A stretch of 64,000 nt of DNA, from NCBI GenBank assembly GCA_023213315.1, contig JAKCPI010016966.1, forward strand, positions 1 to 64,000. Reading direction: 5' to 3'. Below, one piece after another: positions 56,501-63,785 of the stretch. The position numbers and the translations under genes were made by a program. This stretch comes from Euborellia annulipes. Its lineage: Eukaryota; Arthropoda; Insecta; Dermaptera; Anisolabididae. The notes beneath the pieces are model-generated. The model saw only the letters and a list, made by a program, of their open reading frames with translations, searched no databases and was not told where the DNA came from. Position 1 is the first letter of the stretch. Each line of letters starts with the position of its first letter.

Positions 56501-58896
56501 CGATTAGGCCTCTGATTTTTCCGGTTATTCACAATACGTGAAAAGAATGAGAAAATGCACAAAGAAAAACAATATATCATTAGAATATTTTTTGGGAAGA
56601 CTGAATTGGTGAGAAAGATCTAGGCCGTGCTCCACGGGAACGAAATATTGGCAAAGTGATACATATTTTAATTTATTTCCTCGGTGTTTGATTTATCTAA
56701 AATCTCCTACTTGTTTAACAAATTAGAATATTGAGTTTATTTTAATTAAAATAACAATTATTTTGATGAGATAATTTGGAGCAGAAGATTAACCGATGTT
56801 CTCGTGCCTAGGTGACTTTGCTGGAGGCGAGGCCGGCGCTGCGACAGGCGAAGCAGCAGCTGCATCTGCCGATTCTGAAGATAAAAGGTCTGTGCGCGAT
56901 ATGGCAGCCTCTATCAACAAGCCAACAGGAAGTCCAGCAGCAGGTATAGAGTCTTCCTCATTTTTCAAATATCTAGCATTGCACTTGATAGATACTCGCA
57001 CAGTGGTCCTGATCTTTTCTCATTAAATGTGAAAATTTAAACGCTCTCTTTTATAATTACACAGGCCGACAAAAATGAACTTTTTCTTTCACAAGAATAA
57101 AGATATGAAACTCTAGAAATATTTTTCATGCTTAATTCAAATATCATTTCAGTTTTGCCCCATCAGGCACAGTTTTAGAGATATAGAGAAAATATAAATT
57201 TTAAGTTTCAGACCAATCGGAGGTCATTTAGTCGTGTCGCAAACGCCTACAAGTTTAGAAAAATAGAATTTTTTTCAGTTTTTATTTGCTTTGTATAGTA
57301 AAGGTCAGGGGCGTATATAGAAATTTTTTTCGGGGGGCCCGAACTCAAAAATTTTTCTGAGGAAAATTTTTTTTTAAGAAACTATACTTTTTTTCACACG
57401 AAATTTTTTTAGGAACATTTTTTCTATTGCGGAACCAAAGTTGTCGATCCTGGGGAAAAATTTGTTGCGCTGATGTCTGTATATCCCTATATATGTATAT
57501 GTGTTTGGGAAATTTCGGGGGGGGGGCCCCTCGGCCCCCCCCCCTAAATACGCCCCTGGTAAAGGTCAATATAAAGTCCCACCCATGCGTTTTCTATTTG
57601 TGATTATTTAATTGTTTTTATAAAAGAAAATTAAAATCTTTATTGGAAATTTTCTAGGTTTGAACCATGAAAGTTTCCATTAAAAAAATATATATAATAT
57701 TTTTTTAAAAACAATGAAATAATCACAAGTAGAAAACGCATGAGTGGGACTTAATATTGTCCTTCAATGAACACCCCTAATACAATTTTAGGTATCCCTG
57801 AATGAAAATATATATATTTACAATATTCTATAGTTCTTTAGTTTCTAAAAATCTGTTAATAATTAACGAAATTATAAACAAAAAAAAAAACAGTTATCAG
57901 TCTAGTAAAAAGAAAACACTTTGGCTACCTATCTTATATATTTAACTATTATGTTCATAATTTCGTTAAATCTTAACAGATTTTTAGAAAGACCAAGAAC
58001 TATAGAATATCGTAAATATATTGTTTTTTCATTCAGGGATACCTAAATTTGTATAAGGGGTGTCTAAAACAAATAAAAACTGAAAAAAATTCTATTTTTC
58101 TAAATTATGGCCATAATTAAGTTTCCCCATTAAAATACAAACCAAAAAATTTGTCTTTTATTCCCCCCTACAGCGTACCATCTGCTCCACATACTGACAA
58201 GTAAATCTCGAGCTTACACGAAGAAAAAATACATAACTTTTATCTGAATTCAGTATTAAAAAAATGTACTAGATTCATTAATCAGATTTCTTGTGAAGAA
58301 AACCTTGTAGACATGGGCGTAACTAGAGAATTTGGCTGGGGAGGGGGGGGCATGGGACCAGCTATCCCCCAGAGGACCTGGAAAGCCCCATATTTTCTCA
58401 ATTTTTCTTAGAGCAGGGAGCTTTCTGGGGGTGGGGGGCCAGCACCCCCCTAGTTACGCCCATGCTTGTAGTAGTGTTATTTATGGCACTTTTTCATATA
58501 CTTAAAATAAGAACCACTGTTGTAAAGACGCTTGAATGTCTATGCATTTCATTATATCATCTCTTACTTTTAATTCCATGAATATTTTTATTTTTATTTC
58601 CATTTGATTTGCTTTTCGTAGACGTAGATGATAATTTATGCACGACTCCTCCTAGTTTGCCCGCTAAACCCATCCACGTACGATTTTCACTTCAAGAAAT
58701 GCAGGTGAGAATAGCTTTTATATTATTAGAATGTTTTTTTTTTTTTATAATAATTTATATTTGGTGAAAATTGATTCTAATTTTATATTGTCTGTTTTAT
58801 TAGGAACGTAGGCTCAAAGTAATGGAGCGCGGTCTGAAAGCGACGACGCTAGTTACGCTCAAAGACGACGATGAAGATGATGTTGTGAATGTTTGA
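29541..58896 (+). CDS. CARMIL: CARMIL (capping protein regulator and myosin I linker)
   Basis: CARMIL binds actin capping protein at the membrane and weakens its hold on barbed ends. 30 exons join in frame to about 1346 aa: 29541-29577, 30076-30173, 30284-30334, 32452-32511, 32756-32886, 35597-35765, 35824-35897, 35973-36137, 37478-37572, 40385-40572, 40653-40730, 41498-41679, 43243-43394, 43926-44184, 44284-44421, 44885-45050, 45154-45306, 45389-45505, 46845-47020, 47212-47299, 49522-49740 (start uncertain), 51458-51596, 51680-51908, 52037-52153, 52226-52362, 53655-53752, 53838-54054, 56812-56943, 58622-58704, 58804-58896. N-terminal PH domain ([16 protein letters not shown]), the GPCGGFS motif near 154, 16 or so LRRs to about 640, a helical dimerisation part, a capping-protein site near 995-1035 ([25 protein letters not shown]), then Ser/Pro-rich with a poly-Ala run and [12 protein letters not shown]. 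One family member only is seen, so no paralogue number is given. Confidence 0.93.
30584..30927. mobile_element. hAT-like MITE, 344 bp
   Basis: Ends CAGCGTTTCCCAACC and TTGGGAACCACTG; TCCTATAG (30576-30583, 30928-30935) is a perfect 8-bp duplication. A relative with the same ends and interior ('gaagtccacggcacccc') lies at 61015-61341. Confidence 0.8.
31440..31690. repeat. Fold-back element in CARMIL intron 3
   Basis: 'cgctgatttttcggcaag' plus 'acaaagttttttgatttttcc' near 31456-31506 is matched in reverse near 31628-31668. No ribozyme-like core. Confidence 0.55.
33020..33170 (-). repeat. tRNA-like core inside short inverted repeats
   Basis: GCGAGATGAG and CTCATCTCGC bound about 145 bp whose minus strand has a tRNA-like segment with a B box (AGTTCGAGTGC). 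A similar layout occurs at 34710-34855. Confidence 0.45.
33470..34010. repeat. Large fold-back element with a MITE half inside
   Basis: 'ccaatggattatcgcctatacc' at about 33717-33740 pairs with 33880-33905; 'tgaaatatcatct' and 'gacactctttttcctcgca' pair with 33910-33950; an outer pair around 'ccctattttcctcctagatttt' (33477-33500) pairs with 33985-34005. A half copy of the 212-bp TA-flanked MITE (about 33533-33659) lies in the left arm. Confidence 0.55.
34710..34855 (-). repeat. tRNA-like core inside short inverted repeats
   Basis: The minus strand has a perfect T arm (CCTGG, TTCGATT, CCAGG) near 34763-34780 and an A-box-like 'ggataagggtagtcc'. The acceptor stem does not pair (GGGACGG against GGGTACA), so it is not a working tRNA. 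Flanked by imperfect inverted copies of a 'gagatgtgctta..ttggg' segment. Confidence 0.45.
34920..35165 (-). repeat. Full-length tRNA-derived SINE
   Basis: Minus strand: head 'ccttggtgtagttgctagcgt' with B box region 'gcgggttttgatccc', then 'aagccatttgtt'-type block, a G run, and a tail variant with 'ttgccgaaaagactgtgatgtg'. Lies just upstream of CARMIL exon 6. Confidence 0.65.
36255..36415 (+). repeat. Decayed SINE
   Basis: 'cacagtagtagaacactttcc' with a weak B box 'gcttcccattccaag', then 'attggataccaat' and a tail ending 'catatgccgaaaaattt'. Confidence 0.45.
36655..36720 (-). repeat. SINE tail fragment
   Basis: The complement of the common tail ('cgtcttttcagcatctgaggtcatttag'). The hAT-like MITE at 36727 is inserted right beside it. 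Confidence 0.45.
36727..37291. mobile_element. hAT-like MITE, 565 bp
   Basis: Ends CAGTTGTGCAACCAG and CTGGTTGCGTCACTG; TTGGTATT (36719-36726) and TTAGTATT (37292-37299) form an 8-bp duplication with one mismatch. G/C runs lie near both ends. A GC-rich block at 37080-37135 may be a further nested piece. Confidence 0.6.
38009..38050 (+). other. Possible alternative CARMIL exon (half LRR)
   Basis: After a strong acceptor (AG at 38007-38008) the phase-matched reading is [13 protein letters not shown] plus a shared G. It would occupy exactly the 14 residues (42 nt) that the main exon 10 supplies as [13 protein letters not shown]. It fits the ribonuclease-inhibitor-type LRR consensus after IEDKG. 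A weak donor (AAG|GTCTGG) follows at 38051. Use would need an internal acceptor at the AAAAG within exon 10 (near 40426). Confidence 0.35.
38353..38564. mobile_element. TA-flanked palindromic MITE, 212 bp
   Basis: Same ends, same length and near-identical arms as 22090-22301; flanked by TA. The preservation suggests recent insertion compared with the other copies. Confidence 0.7.
39820..39960. repeat. Small fold-back element
   Basis: 'gagagttagagatatcagccaaattggaatg' pairs in reverse with 'cattctaatttgattgatatctccatctctcc'. The loop has 'aaacgtttcggcc' (complement of a GAAACGTTT core) but no CTGANGA partner. Confidence 0.5.
40115..40250 (-). repeat. tRNA-Leu/Ser-like SINE head
   Basis: Minus strand: A box 'aagtggctaagccg', a long variable region, and a perfect B box GGTTCGAATCC. 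No typical SINE tail follows. The acceptor ends do not pair, so a tRNA gene is unlikely. Confidence 0.45.
40941..41155. mobile_element. Decayed TA-flanked palindromic MITE
   Basis: Ends near 'tagtgagcgtcagtattaa' and 'ttaatattggccatcactg'; arms match the 212-bp MITE with many changes. Confidence 0.5.
41766..42022. repeat. Fold-back element
   Basis: Ends 'aatagatgaaaggag' and inverse; 'agccaggtaataagc' in the left arm pairs with 'gcttattacctggc' in the right. A minus-strand CTGAAGA with GGCC follows the pattern of the ribozyme-like cores but is decayed. Followed by 'tacaacagcc' (42031-42040). Confidence 0.55.
42104..42486. repeat. Fold-back element with hammerhead-like cores in both arms
   Basis: Nearly complete palindrome, arms about 150-190 bp, from 'gcaggtgcagccaaaaatt' to its inverse. 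The right arm has the core at 42411-42445; the left arm has it on the minus strand near 42140-42175, with GAAAGGTC in place of GAAACGTC. Confidence 0.7.
42411..42445 (+). ncRNA. Hammerhead-ribozyme-like core, canonical CTGATGA
   Basis: Stem I AACGA (42411-42415) with TCGTT (42440-42444), extendable by one pair; CTGATGA (42416-42422); extra T; a short stem II GG/CC (42424-42425 with 42430-42431); GAA (42432-42434); ACGT (42435-42438); C (42439). Confidence 0.38.
42521..43080. repeat. Composite fold-back element
   Basis: Outer arms 'taaggaaggtag...' and '...ctaccttctttacga'; hammerhead-like remnants in both arms (GAAACGTC at 43049-43056; stem II GGCGC/GGCGTCC type). An inner palindrome at about 42650-42834, centred on an 'attca' tandem repeat, and a SINE at 42869-43012 lie inside. 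Confidence 0.5.
42869..43012 (+). repeat. tRNA-derived SINE, head truncated
   Basis: B box region 'gtcgcgggttcgcatcccg', 'catgcgacaatttatttc', then 'attggctaccaataaattg' and the common tail with TTGCCGAAAAAGACATTAAA. Confidence 0.65.
43480..43870. repeat. R1-related degenerate tandem block
   Basis: Three imperfect units with 'tactttactgatgtactttttt(a)gttttt' and 'tctcaaaattc' lie in tandem in a CARMIL intron. They derive from the middle of R1. Confidence 0.4.
44470..44833. mobile_element. MITE with TAGGGCTCGGAT ends
   Basis: Perfect 12-bp inverted ends (TAGGGCTCGGAT / ATCCGAGCCCTA) around a GC-rich, G-run interior. No clear 8-bp duplication is visible, so class is uncertain (hAT-like by its end). 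Confidence 0.55.
45620..45881. mobile_element. hAT-like MITE, 262 bp
   Basis: Ends CAAGGGCGGATCC and GTATCCGCCCTTG; GTGACACG (45612-45619, 45882-45889) is a perfect 8-bp duplication. The interior has terminal G/C runs and an R1-like 'aatctggtgtgac'. Confidence 0.75.
46040..46290. repeat. Decayed fold-back element
   Basis: 'gaatgcagccaggtcg' at the left; CTGAAGATGGC on the minus strand near 46088-46108; 'gttgttaatcgtcttttcata' pairs with 'tatgaacagacgattaacaaac'. The core is broken (TAACA for GAAAC). Confidence 0.45.
48098..48262 (+). repeat. Full-length tRNA-derived SINE
   Basis: Best copy of its type. Head with A box 'tggtgtagtggttagc' and B box 'gggttcggaaccc', 'catgcgac', 'attggctaccaatcaattt', then 'aaataaatagggacg' and the tail TGCCGAAAAAGACCTTAAA. 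Confidence 0.75.
48308..48884. repeat. Long fold-back element
   Basis: Arms about 170 bp ('ttttgcaaggatatggaag' and inverse). Both arms have the core in a changed form: CTGAAGA, T, stem II GGC/GCC, GAAACCGG on the minus strand at about 48440-48475 and remains on the plus strand near 48727-48760. Confidence 0.65.
48898..49070 (+). repeat. Full-length tRNA-derived SINE (second head type)
   Basis: Head 'cccttggctcagagagaag' with 'gggtcccaggatcgcctccc', then 'gcgagaaaaatttatttc', 'tttgactacaaatcatttg' and tail TGCCGAAAAAGACCTTAAA. The minus-strand copy at 25150-25325 belongs with it. Confidence 0.7.
51973..52040 (+). other. Tandem (NAGNAG) acceptor of CARMIL exon 24
   Basis: The sequence TTTTAGCAG places two AG acceptors three bases apart (exon start 52037 or 52040). 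Both keep the frame and differ by one serine. Confidence 0.4.
52728..53045. repeat. Fold-back element with hammerhead-like cores
   Basis: Almost perfect palindrome with arms about 155 bp ('agaggaagggcagaggcagcc' region and inverse). The plus-strand core is given at 52961-53002; the minus-strand core near 52795-52835 reads CTAATGA. Confidence 0.7.
52961..53002 (+). ncRNA. Hammerhead-ribozyme-like core
   Basis: CTGATGA (52964-52970), extra T, stem II GG-A-GCAT paired with ATGC-A-CC (52972-52978 with 52985-52991, one A-A mismatch), GAA (52992-52994), ACGT (52995-52998), C (52999); GGA/TCC as a 3-bp stem I. Confidence 0.38.
53116..53594. repeat. Fold-back element
   Basis: Arms 'aatacttagaaagagagg' and inverse; the plus-strand core at 53489-53524 reads CTGATGA, T, GGC/GCC stem II, GAA, ATGT, C. 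Followed by 'taaacagccac' (53603-53613). Confidence 0.65.
55536..55925. repeat. Fold-back element with long-stemmed core
   Basis: Arms 'atggatagcggatggcagcc' and inverse. The plus core (55816-55866) has a 9-bp stem I; the minus core near 55590-55650 has a 6-bp stem II GGACGC/GCGTCC but GTA for GAA. Followed by 'taaacagccac' (55932-55942). Confidence 0.7.
55816..55866 (+). ncRNA. Hammerhead-ribozyme-like core, cleavage base changed
   Basis: TTGATTGTC (55816-55824) pairs perfectly with GACAATCAA (55858-55866). Between: CTGAGGA (55825-55831), extra A, stem II reduced to GG/CC, GAA (55850-55852), ACGT (55853-55856), G (55857) where C is expected, so self-cleavage would be blocked. Confidence 0.35.
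57306..57558. mobile_element. hAT-like MITE nested in a mariner-like MITE
   Basis: Ends CAGGGGCGTATATAG and AAATACGCCCCTG; GTAAAGGT (57298-57305, 57559-57566) is a perfect 8-bp duplication. The flanks rejoin as the end of the TA-flanked palindromic MITE. Confidence 0.75.
57566..57770. mobile_element. TA-flanked palindromic MITE, main part
   Basis: 'caatataaagtcccacccatgcg' to 'gggacttaatattgtccttca', the body of the 212-bp family; its first bases lie at about 57296-57305, before the hAT-like insertion. Confidence 0.6.
57830..58060. repeat. Fold-back element in the last CARMIL introns
   Basis: 'aatattctatagttctttag' with 'aaaaatctgttaa' pairs in reverse with 57965-58025. Short loop. It has no ribozyme-like core. 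Confidence 0.45.
58312..58464. mobile_element. hAT-like MITE, 153 bp
   Basis: Ends CATGGGCGTAACTAG and CTAGTTACGCCCATG; CTTGTAGA (58304-58311) and CTTGTAGT (58465-58472) are an 8-bp duplication with one mismatch. Confidence 0.65.
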
Positions 58897-58961
58897 TTGA
58901 ACCAATGAGCAAAAGCAATAAGTTCCTTTTTGAGATTTTTCAGCGCGCATCGCATGTCTTA

Positions 58962-60055
58962 CAAGGAGTCCCACGGGTTGTGGGTCACCGATTTTTTCAA
59001 ACTCATAGGATTTGAAGATTAGTATCTGGACATCAATTTCCTAAAGCAGTACGATGCACTACTCAAGAACACTCAAGAAAATCGACTTTGAAGACGATCA
59101 AGATTTCCGAGTTGTTTAAGTTTGGATAATTTTATTTATATGTAAACAGTGCCTGGTAGCCGTGAGAGTAAGCGCAACAGTCCAGAAAACAAGGAGTCCC
59201 TAGTTCGATGCTTGTTCAGGACATTTTTTTTTTTAATTTCAATTCTCTATCCGCATATACAGTATCTCTCATATTAACTATATTATAAAATTGTAATTAA
59301 ATTAACAAATATTTTTTCAATATAAATTAACATCTTTTATTTTTAATTACCACTCGTTACACACTGAAAATACGAATATTTATAATAAATTGAAATTTGG
59401 TATAAAAATTAAAAACTATACTACTAAAAACAAACTACAGTTTTCACCGCCGTGTTGTTTTATCGACTAAAGTCTTATATGGCCTAAGTTGCCGAAAAGA
59501 CTGTGTGCATGTGTGTGTGAGTGGAAAAAAGTGTGAGTGTTTAAAAAAAAAAAGATATATGAAAATATATGCAACGAATCGTCTTATTTAACAATAAGAT
59601 GTTTTTAATTTTTATACCAAATTTCAATTTATTATAAATATTCGTATTTTCAGTGTGTAACGAGTGGTAATTAAAAATGAAAGATGTTAATTTATATTGA
59701 AAAAATATTTGTTAATTTAATTTCAATTTTATAAATGTTAATATGAGAGATACTGTATGTATATAAGGATAGAGAATTGAAAAAAAAAAAATGTCCTGAA
59801 CAAGCATCGAACTAGCGACTCCTTGTTTTCTAGACTGTTGCGCTAACTCTCACGGCTACCAGACACTGTTTACATATAAATAAAATTATCCAAACTTAAA
59901 CAACTCAGAAATCTTGATCGTCTTCAAAGTCAATTTTCTTGAGTGTTCTTGAGTAGTGCATCGTACTGCTTTGGGAAATTGATGTACAGATACTAATCTT
60001 CAAATCCTATGAGTTTGAAAAAAATCGGTGACCCACAACCCGTGGGGACTCCTTG
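58962..60055. mobile_element. 1.1-kb palindromic element beside the CARMIL stop
   Basis: Two arms of about 450 bp (58962-59415 and 59600-60055) are near-perfect reverse complements, flanked by TTA on both sides (58959-58961, 60056-60058), as for PIF/Harbinger-type 3-bp duplications. Each arm has a tRNA-like segment with a B box close to 'tagttcgatgc' (59196; inverse near 59806). The spacer holds a SINE-like tail with GT repeats (59470-59545). It starts 65 bp after the stop codon, so it probably lies in the CARMIL 3' UTR. Confidence 0.65.
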
Positions 60056-60058
60056 TTA

Positions 60059-61014
60059 GATAAAGTAAGCCTATAAATAGCTAATAACATTCGGAAAAGA
60101 AAAAAAAAGAATAAATAAGATGGTATAACATTAAATAAATATATATATTATTGTGAATTTGATTAATTTGATAATTATGCAATATTTGCAGATAGTTTTG
60201 GTAAATCTAATATATTTTGGAAAATTTTTCTTATACTATTTTAACATAAATTATCATTTGTTGCCTTTTCTTTTTGTAAAATTTGATAATCCAAAAACTT
60301 GATCTTGCCATTGCAGCTCACAGAGGATAAACAAACCTAACTTTCGTTAGGGGTACAAATTAAATTCTGTTTTATCAGGGTCTTAATTGAAGTTGTTAAT
60401 TCCATTGTTGATTGCGGAGAACATGGCCAAACATAATAACTACGGGAATATAATCAAAAAGTTTGAGACAATTCCCAGAAATGACTAGAAAAATTAATTT
60501 CTGAAATTTTTGCAACTTTTGGAGTTTTACTCCATGTATATATATATAATTCACGTATATTAAATATTTGTGGTAAAAGTCAAAACAAGTAATTTTAATA
60601 AATAAGAAATTATATATATATAAATCACGTTTGGGTCGTGAAGAAAATTCATATAATTACTTTACTAAATTTACTAAATCAGCCGAAAAGGATCCCTATC
60701 TTTTTCCTGATTTAATAAATATCAATTGCAAGTAATTTTATTAACTGTGAAAGCTTTAACTCTCAAAAAAAATGACAAAACTTCGCTGATTTTTTGCAAC
60801 GATGTAGAAAAAAAAACCAAAAGATGAATTTTTTCCAAATAAAAGTCATTTCGGTTCTTTTTCTTCACTACACTCTACAAACATTATAAGGATTCATTCA
60901 TTTCAAAGACCATCTGACATCTTTTAATTCAACATTAAAATGCTCTTTTGAGTAAACAATGTCAGATGGTCTATAAATCGTTTATAAATATTGTGTATCG
61001 TTGAAAGTCTATAT
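60059..61014. other. Downstream DNA, little seen
   Basis: AATAAA-like sites near 60112 and 60135 could serve CARMIL if its 3' UTR spans the palindrome. A small inverted repeat 'agaccatctgacat' / 'atgtcagatggtct' lies at 60909-60973. No gene. Confidence 0.4.
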
Positions 61015-61341
61015 CAGTGTTTCCCAACCTTTTGAAGTCCACGGCACCCCAAAGGTGCGTTGGGAATAACATTACACACTAGGGGCACCCTTCCTTTTTT
61101 TTTCCCTAGCAAAACGAAATTTTTGCTGCCCTCCAGAAAATTTTTTCCCCTCCACGGAATTTTTTCCACCCTCGGGAAAAATTTTTTTCACTTCAGTCAG
61201 AATCATTTTACCTTTTTTTAGGAGAACGAAATTTTTGCCGCCCCTCGAAAAAATCTTTGGCCTTTTTTTAGCAAAACTTTATTTTTTCCGAATGTTTTTT
61301 TTTTACCTAAATACTCACGGCACAACGGTTGGGAACCACTG
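61015..61341. mobile_element. hAT-like MITE inside a SINE tail
   Basis: Ends CAGTGTTTCCCAACC and GGTTGGGAACCACTG; GTCTATAT (61007-61014) and GTCTATAA (61342-61349) are the duplication. The flanks form a SINE tail ('ttgtgtatcgttgaaa' ... 'agatgccgaaaagac'). Confidence 0.7.
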
Positions 61342-61390
61342 GTCTATAAGTTCTTAGATGCCGAAAAGACTTAAAACAAAAATAAAAAGG

Positions 61391-61656
61391 CAGGAGAAGG
61401 AGCAGGTGTAGCCAAAAAATAAAAGCCTCTGATTTAATACAATTCAATGAGACGTTTCAGGTGAATTTTATTTACCCATCTTCAGTCCTTCAAAATCGTT
61501 AAAAGTCCCCGAGTTGGTTATTGCCCTTGACCAACTCCGGGATTTTCAACAATTTTGAAGGACTGAAGATGAATAAAATTAAATTCACCCGAAACTTCTC
61601 ATTGAATTGTATTAAATCAGAGGCTTTTATTTTTTGGCTACACCTGCTCCTCCTTT
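61391..61656. repeat. Fold-back element
   Basis: Arms 'ggagaaggagcaggtgtagcc' region and inverse, about 125 bp. Cores in both arms contain CTGAAGA and GAAAC(G/T)TC with a 5-bp TGAAT/ATTCA stem in the right arm. Followed by 'aaaacagccac' (61664-61674). Confidence 0.65.
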
Positions 61657-61700
61657 CTATAGAAAAACAGCCACTGACTTTATTGATGAAAAATCAAAAG

Positions 61701-61973
61701 CAGTGGCGTAGCGAGCTTAACTCGCGCCCGGGGCCCAATACCTTTTTAGCCCCCCCCCCCCCCCCATTCCAAAATCATATAATATTATTTGTAAAATATA
61801 CAAAATTATTTTATTACACTGGCACTAAATTTAAAATATATTTTCCGGAAATCAATTATAATAAAAATAAAAATTATCCAGCAATTTTTTGTTTTGCGGA
61901 CCATTTGGCGCCCCTTTATGAGTAGCGCCCGGGACATGATGACCCCCCTTGCACCCCCCTCGCTACGCCACTT
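61701..61973. mobile_element. hAT-like MITE, 273 bp
   Basis: Ends CAGTGGCGTAGCGAG and CTCGCTACGCCACTT (last base differs); ATCAAAAG (61693-61700, 61974-61981) is a perfect 8-bp duplication. Confidence 0.75.
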
Positions 61974-61981
61974 ATCAAAAG

Positions 61982-63371
61982 GGTTCATAAATAAATTTTT
62001 TCTTTTAAGAATAGGCCTATTGTTATATACGTGAAATTTATTTATAAATTATTTTCTTGTTATATGAAATAATGAAAAGATAAAATTTTCAAAAATAAAT
62101 TAGATTTATCTTTAAGAACAAAATTATATAAATAATTAACAAATTAATCAATTTAACAATTAAAAAAAAAAAAAATCAATATATAAATATATATTATATT
62201 GCACTTTTTAAAAATTGCGATTTCTCAAAGCCTTAATAAGAGAGAGAGAAGGCTTTATTTAACAAAAAAAAAAAAAAAAAAATCTTCCCTTCTAATAAAA
62301 AGTTTTAGAAAATTTTCACTTATATTTGAAATCGTTATATAGTATTAACTTATATTAACTAATTGATATTTTATTAACTTTAATTGTGGCTTGCTTGCAT
62401 TCATTTATAAATAAAAAAAATACTAAGTGTGATTGTGAGCCGATTTGTGTTCACCGTGGATTGAATCATGGAGATGCTCATTAAAAATTGTCTATGAGAC
62501 TTGACAGACGCGTTTTACGAGATCCAGATGCAAATTATAATTCTCTTTTACTCTTTGTATATCCTTATAATATTATAATATATCTAATAACTAAGTCATA
62601 AATAATACATATATAATTTATCTTATTTGTTGACGTAATTTTTATATGTATATATATATATATTTTTTTATTTTAATTATTTTATTAAACTGTTAATATA
62701 GTTTTTAATTTTCGATATTGCGTTTTGATCTCACTTATTCTCTGCTGTCAAGTCACACACGATATTGATGGAATTTATTTTTTTCGGCGGGTAAAAAAAA
62801 AAAAACACAGCTTAGATCTTTCGTCCAACGAACTCTACCCATTTGTAATTTCACATGAACGGATAGATCGATTCTCGCATGTGTAGAGATAAATTCATCC
62901 AATTAATATAATACAGCAAATGCTAAAGTGATGCACTCACTCCAAATAAATAAATCATATATTACTAAACATCGTAAATAAATACATATTTTTTTTTTTT
63001 TTTTTTTTTTTTATAGAACAGTTTTAAAGCGGTCCCTAAACTTTCCATTCAAAGATGAAGAACGCGGAATCATCTTTTTATAATTTATTAATTTAATAAA
63101 AAAATTTTATTACTCTACTTATTTTATACAACGCCTGTTATGCGATATACCAATCACAAAAACACTTTTCCATGTTCTCTGATCTTAGAAAAGCGCACAG
63201 GTTCAGACAAAATAAAAGCCTTTTCTAAGATCAATATTTTCTAAATATTTCTTAATTCAAATGAATTAACAAATAAATATTTTAACTAACTAAGCACCCT
63301 AATAGATGTATTTTTAAATATAAATAGTTGGAGAGAAGTTGTTGTCGATGTTAGAAATTAAGGAGACCATG
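61982..63371. other. AT-rich DNA, nothing recognised
   Basis: Long A and T tracts and no coding block on either strand. No RNA gene is supported. Confidence 0.45.
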
Positions 63372-63663
63372 TACAGTGAGGGACAATATAAAGTCCCATC
63401 CAGTGGATTCCTTGAGGTATTTTTTTTCCCTCTAGCCAGAGGCCATAGGGGTAAAGCTTTACAAAAGTTTTATATCTTTGATATATGAAAACTTGAAAAA
63501 TAACATAAAATATCTCAGTTAGCAGCTGTGTCAATAATTAAAATGAATTATCTGGTTCCTTAATCTTAACTTTTCTATTATTATTATTTATTTATAATAT
63601 ACGCGCAGGGCTCTAAAGCATGGTAGATCTCTGGGTGGGGCTTGATATTGTCCCTCATTGTAC
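63372..63663. mobile_element. Decayed TA-flanked MITE with insertion
   Basis: 'cagtgagggacaatataaag' at the left and 'gcttgatattgtccctcattg' at the right are the ends of the 212-bp family. The arms between are replaced by unrelated DNA, making the copy about 290 bp. Confidence 0.5.
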
Positions 63664-63785
63664 ACGAGCAGAAAAAAACAAAACATTTGAATGGCAAATG
63701 CCGAAGGAGACGAAATTTGATTTGTCAATTGTCTGTCCTTATAGGCTTATATATATATTTAAGACACAAATCAGGATCCGAAGGA

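Noticed and set aside
61521..61925. 134-codon plus-strand ORF
   Set aside because: Runs across a fold-back arm and a hAT-like MITE; the reading has no family match and is a chance join of repeats.
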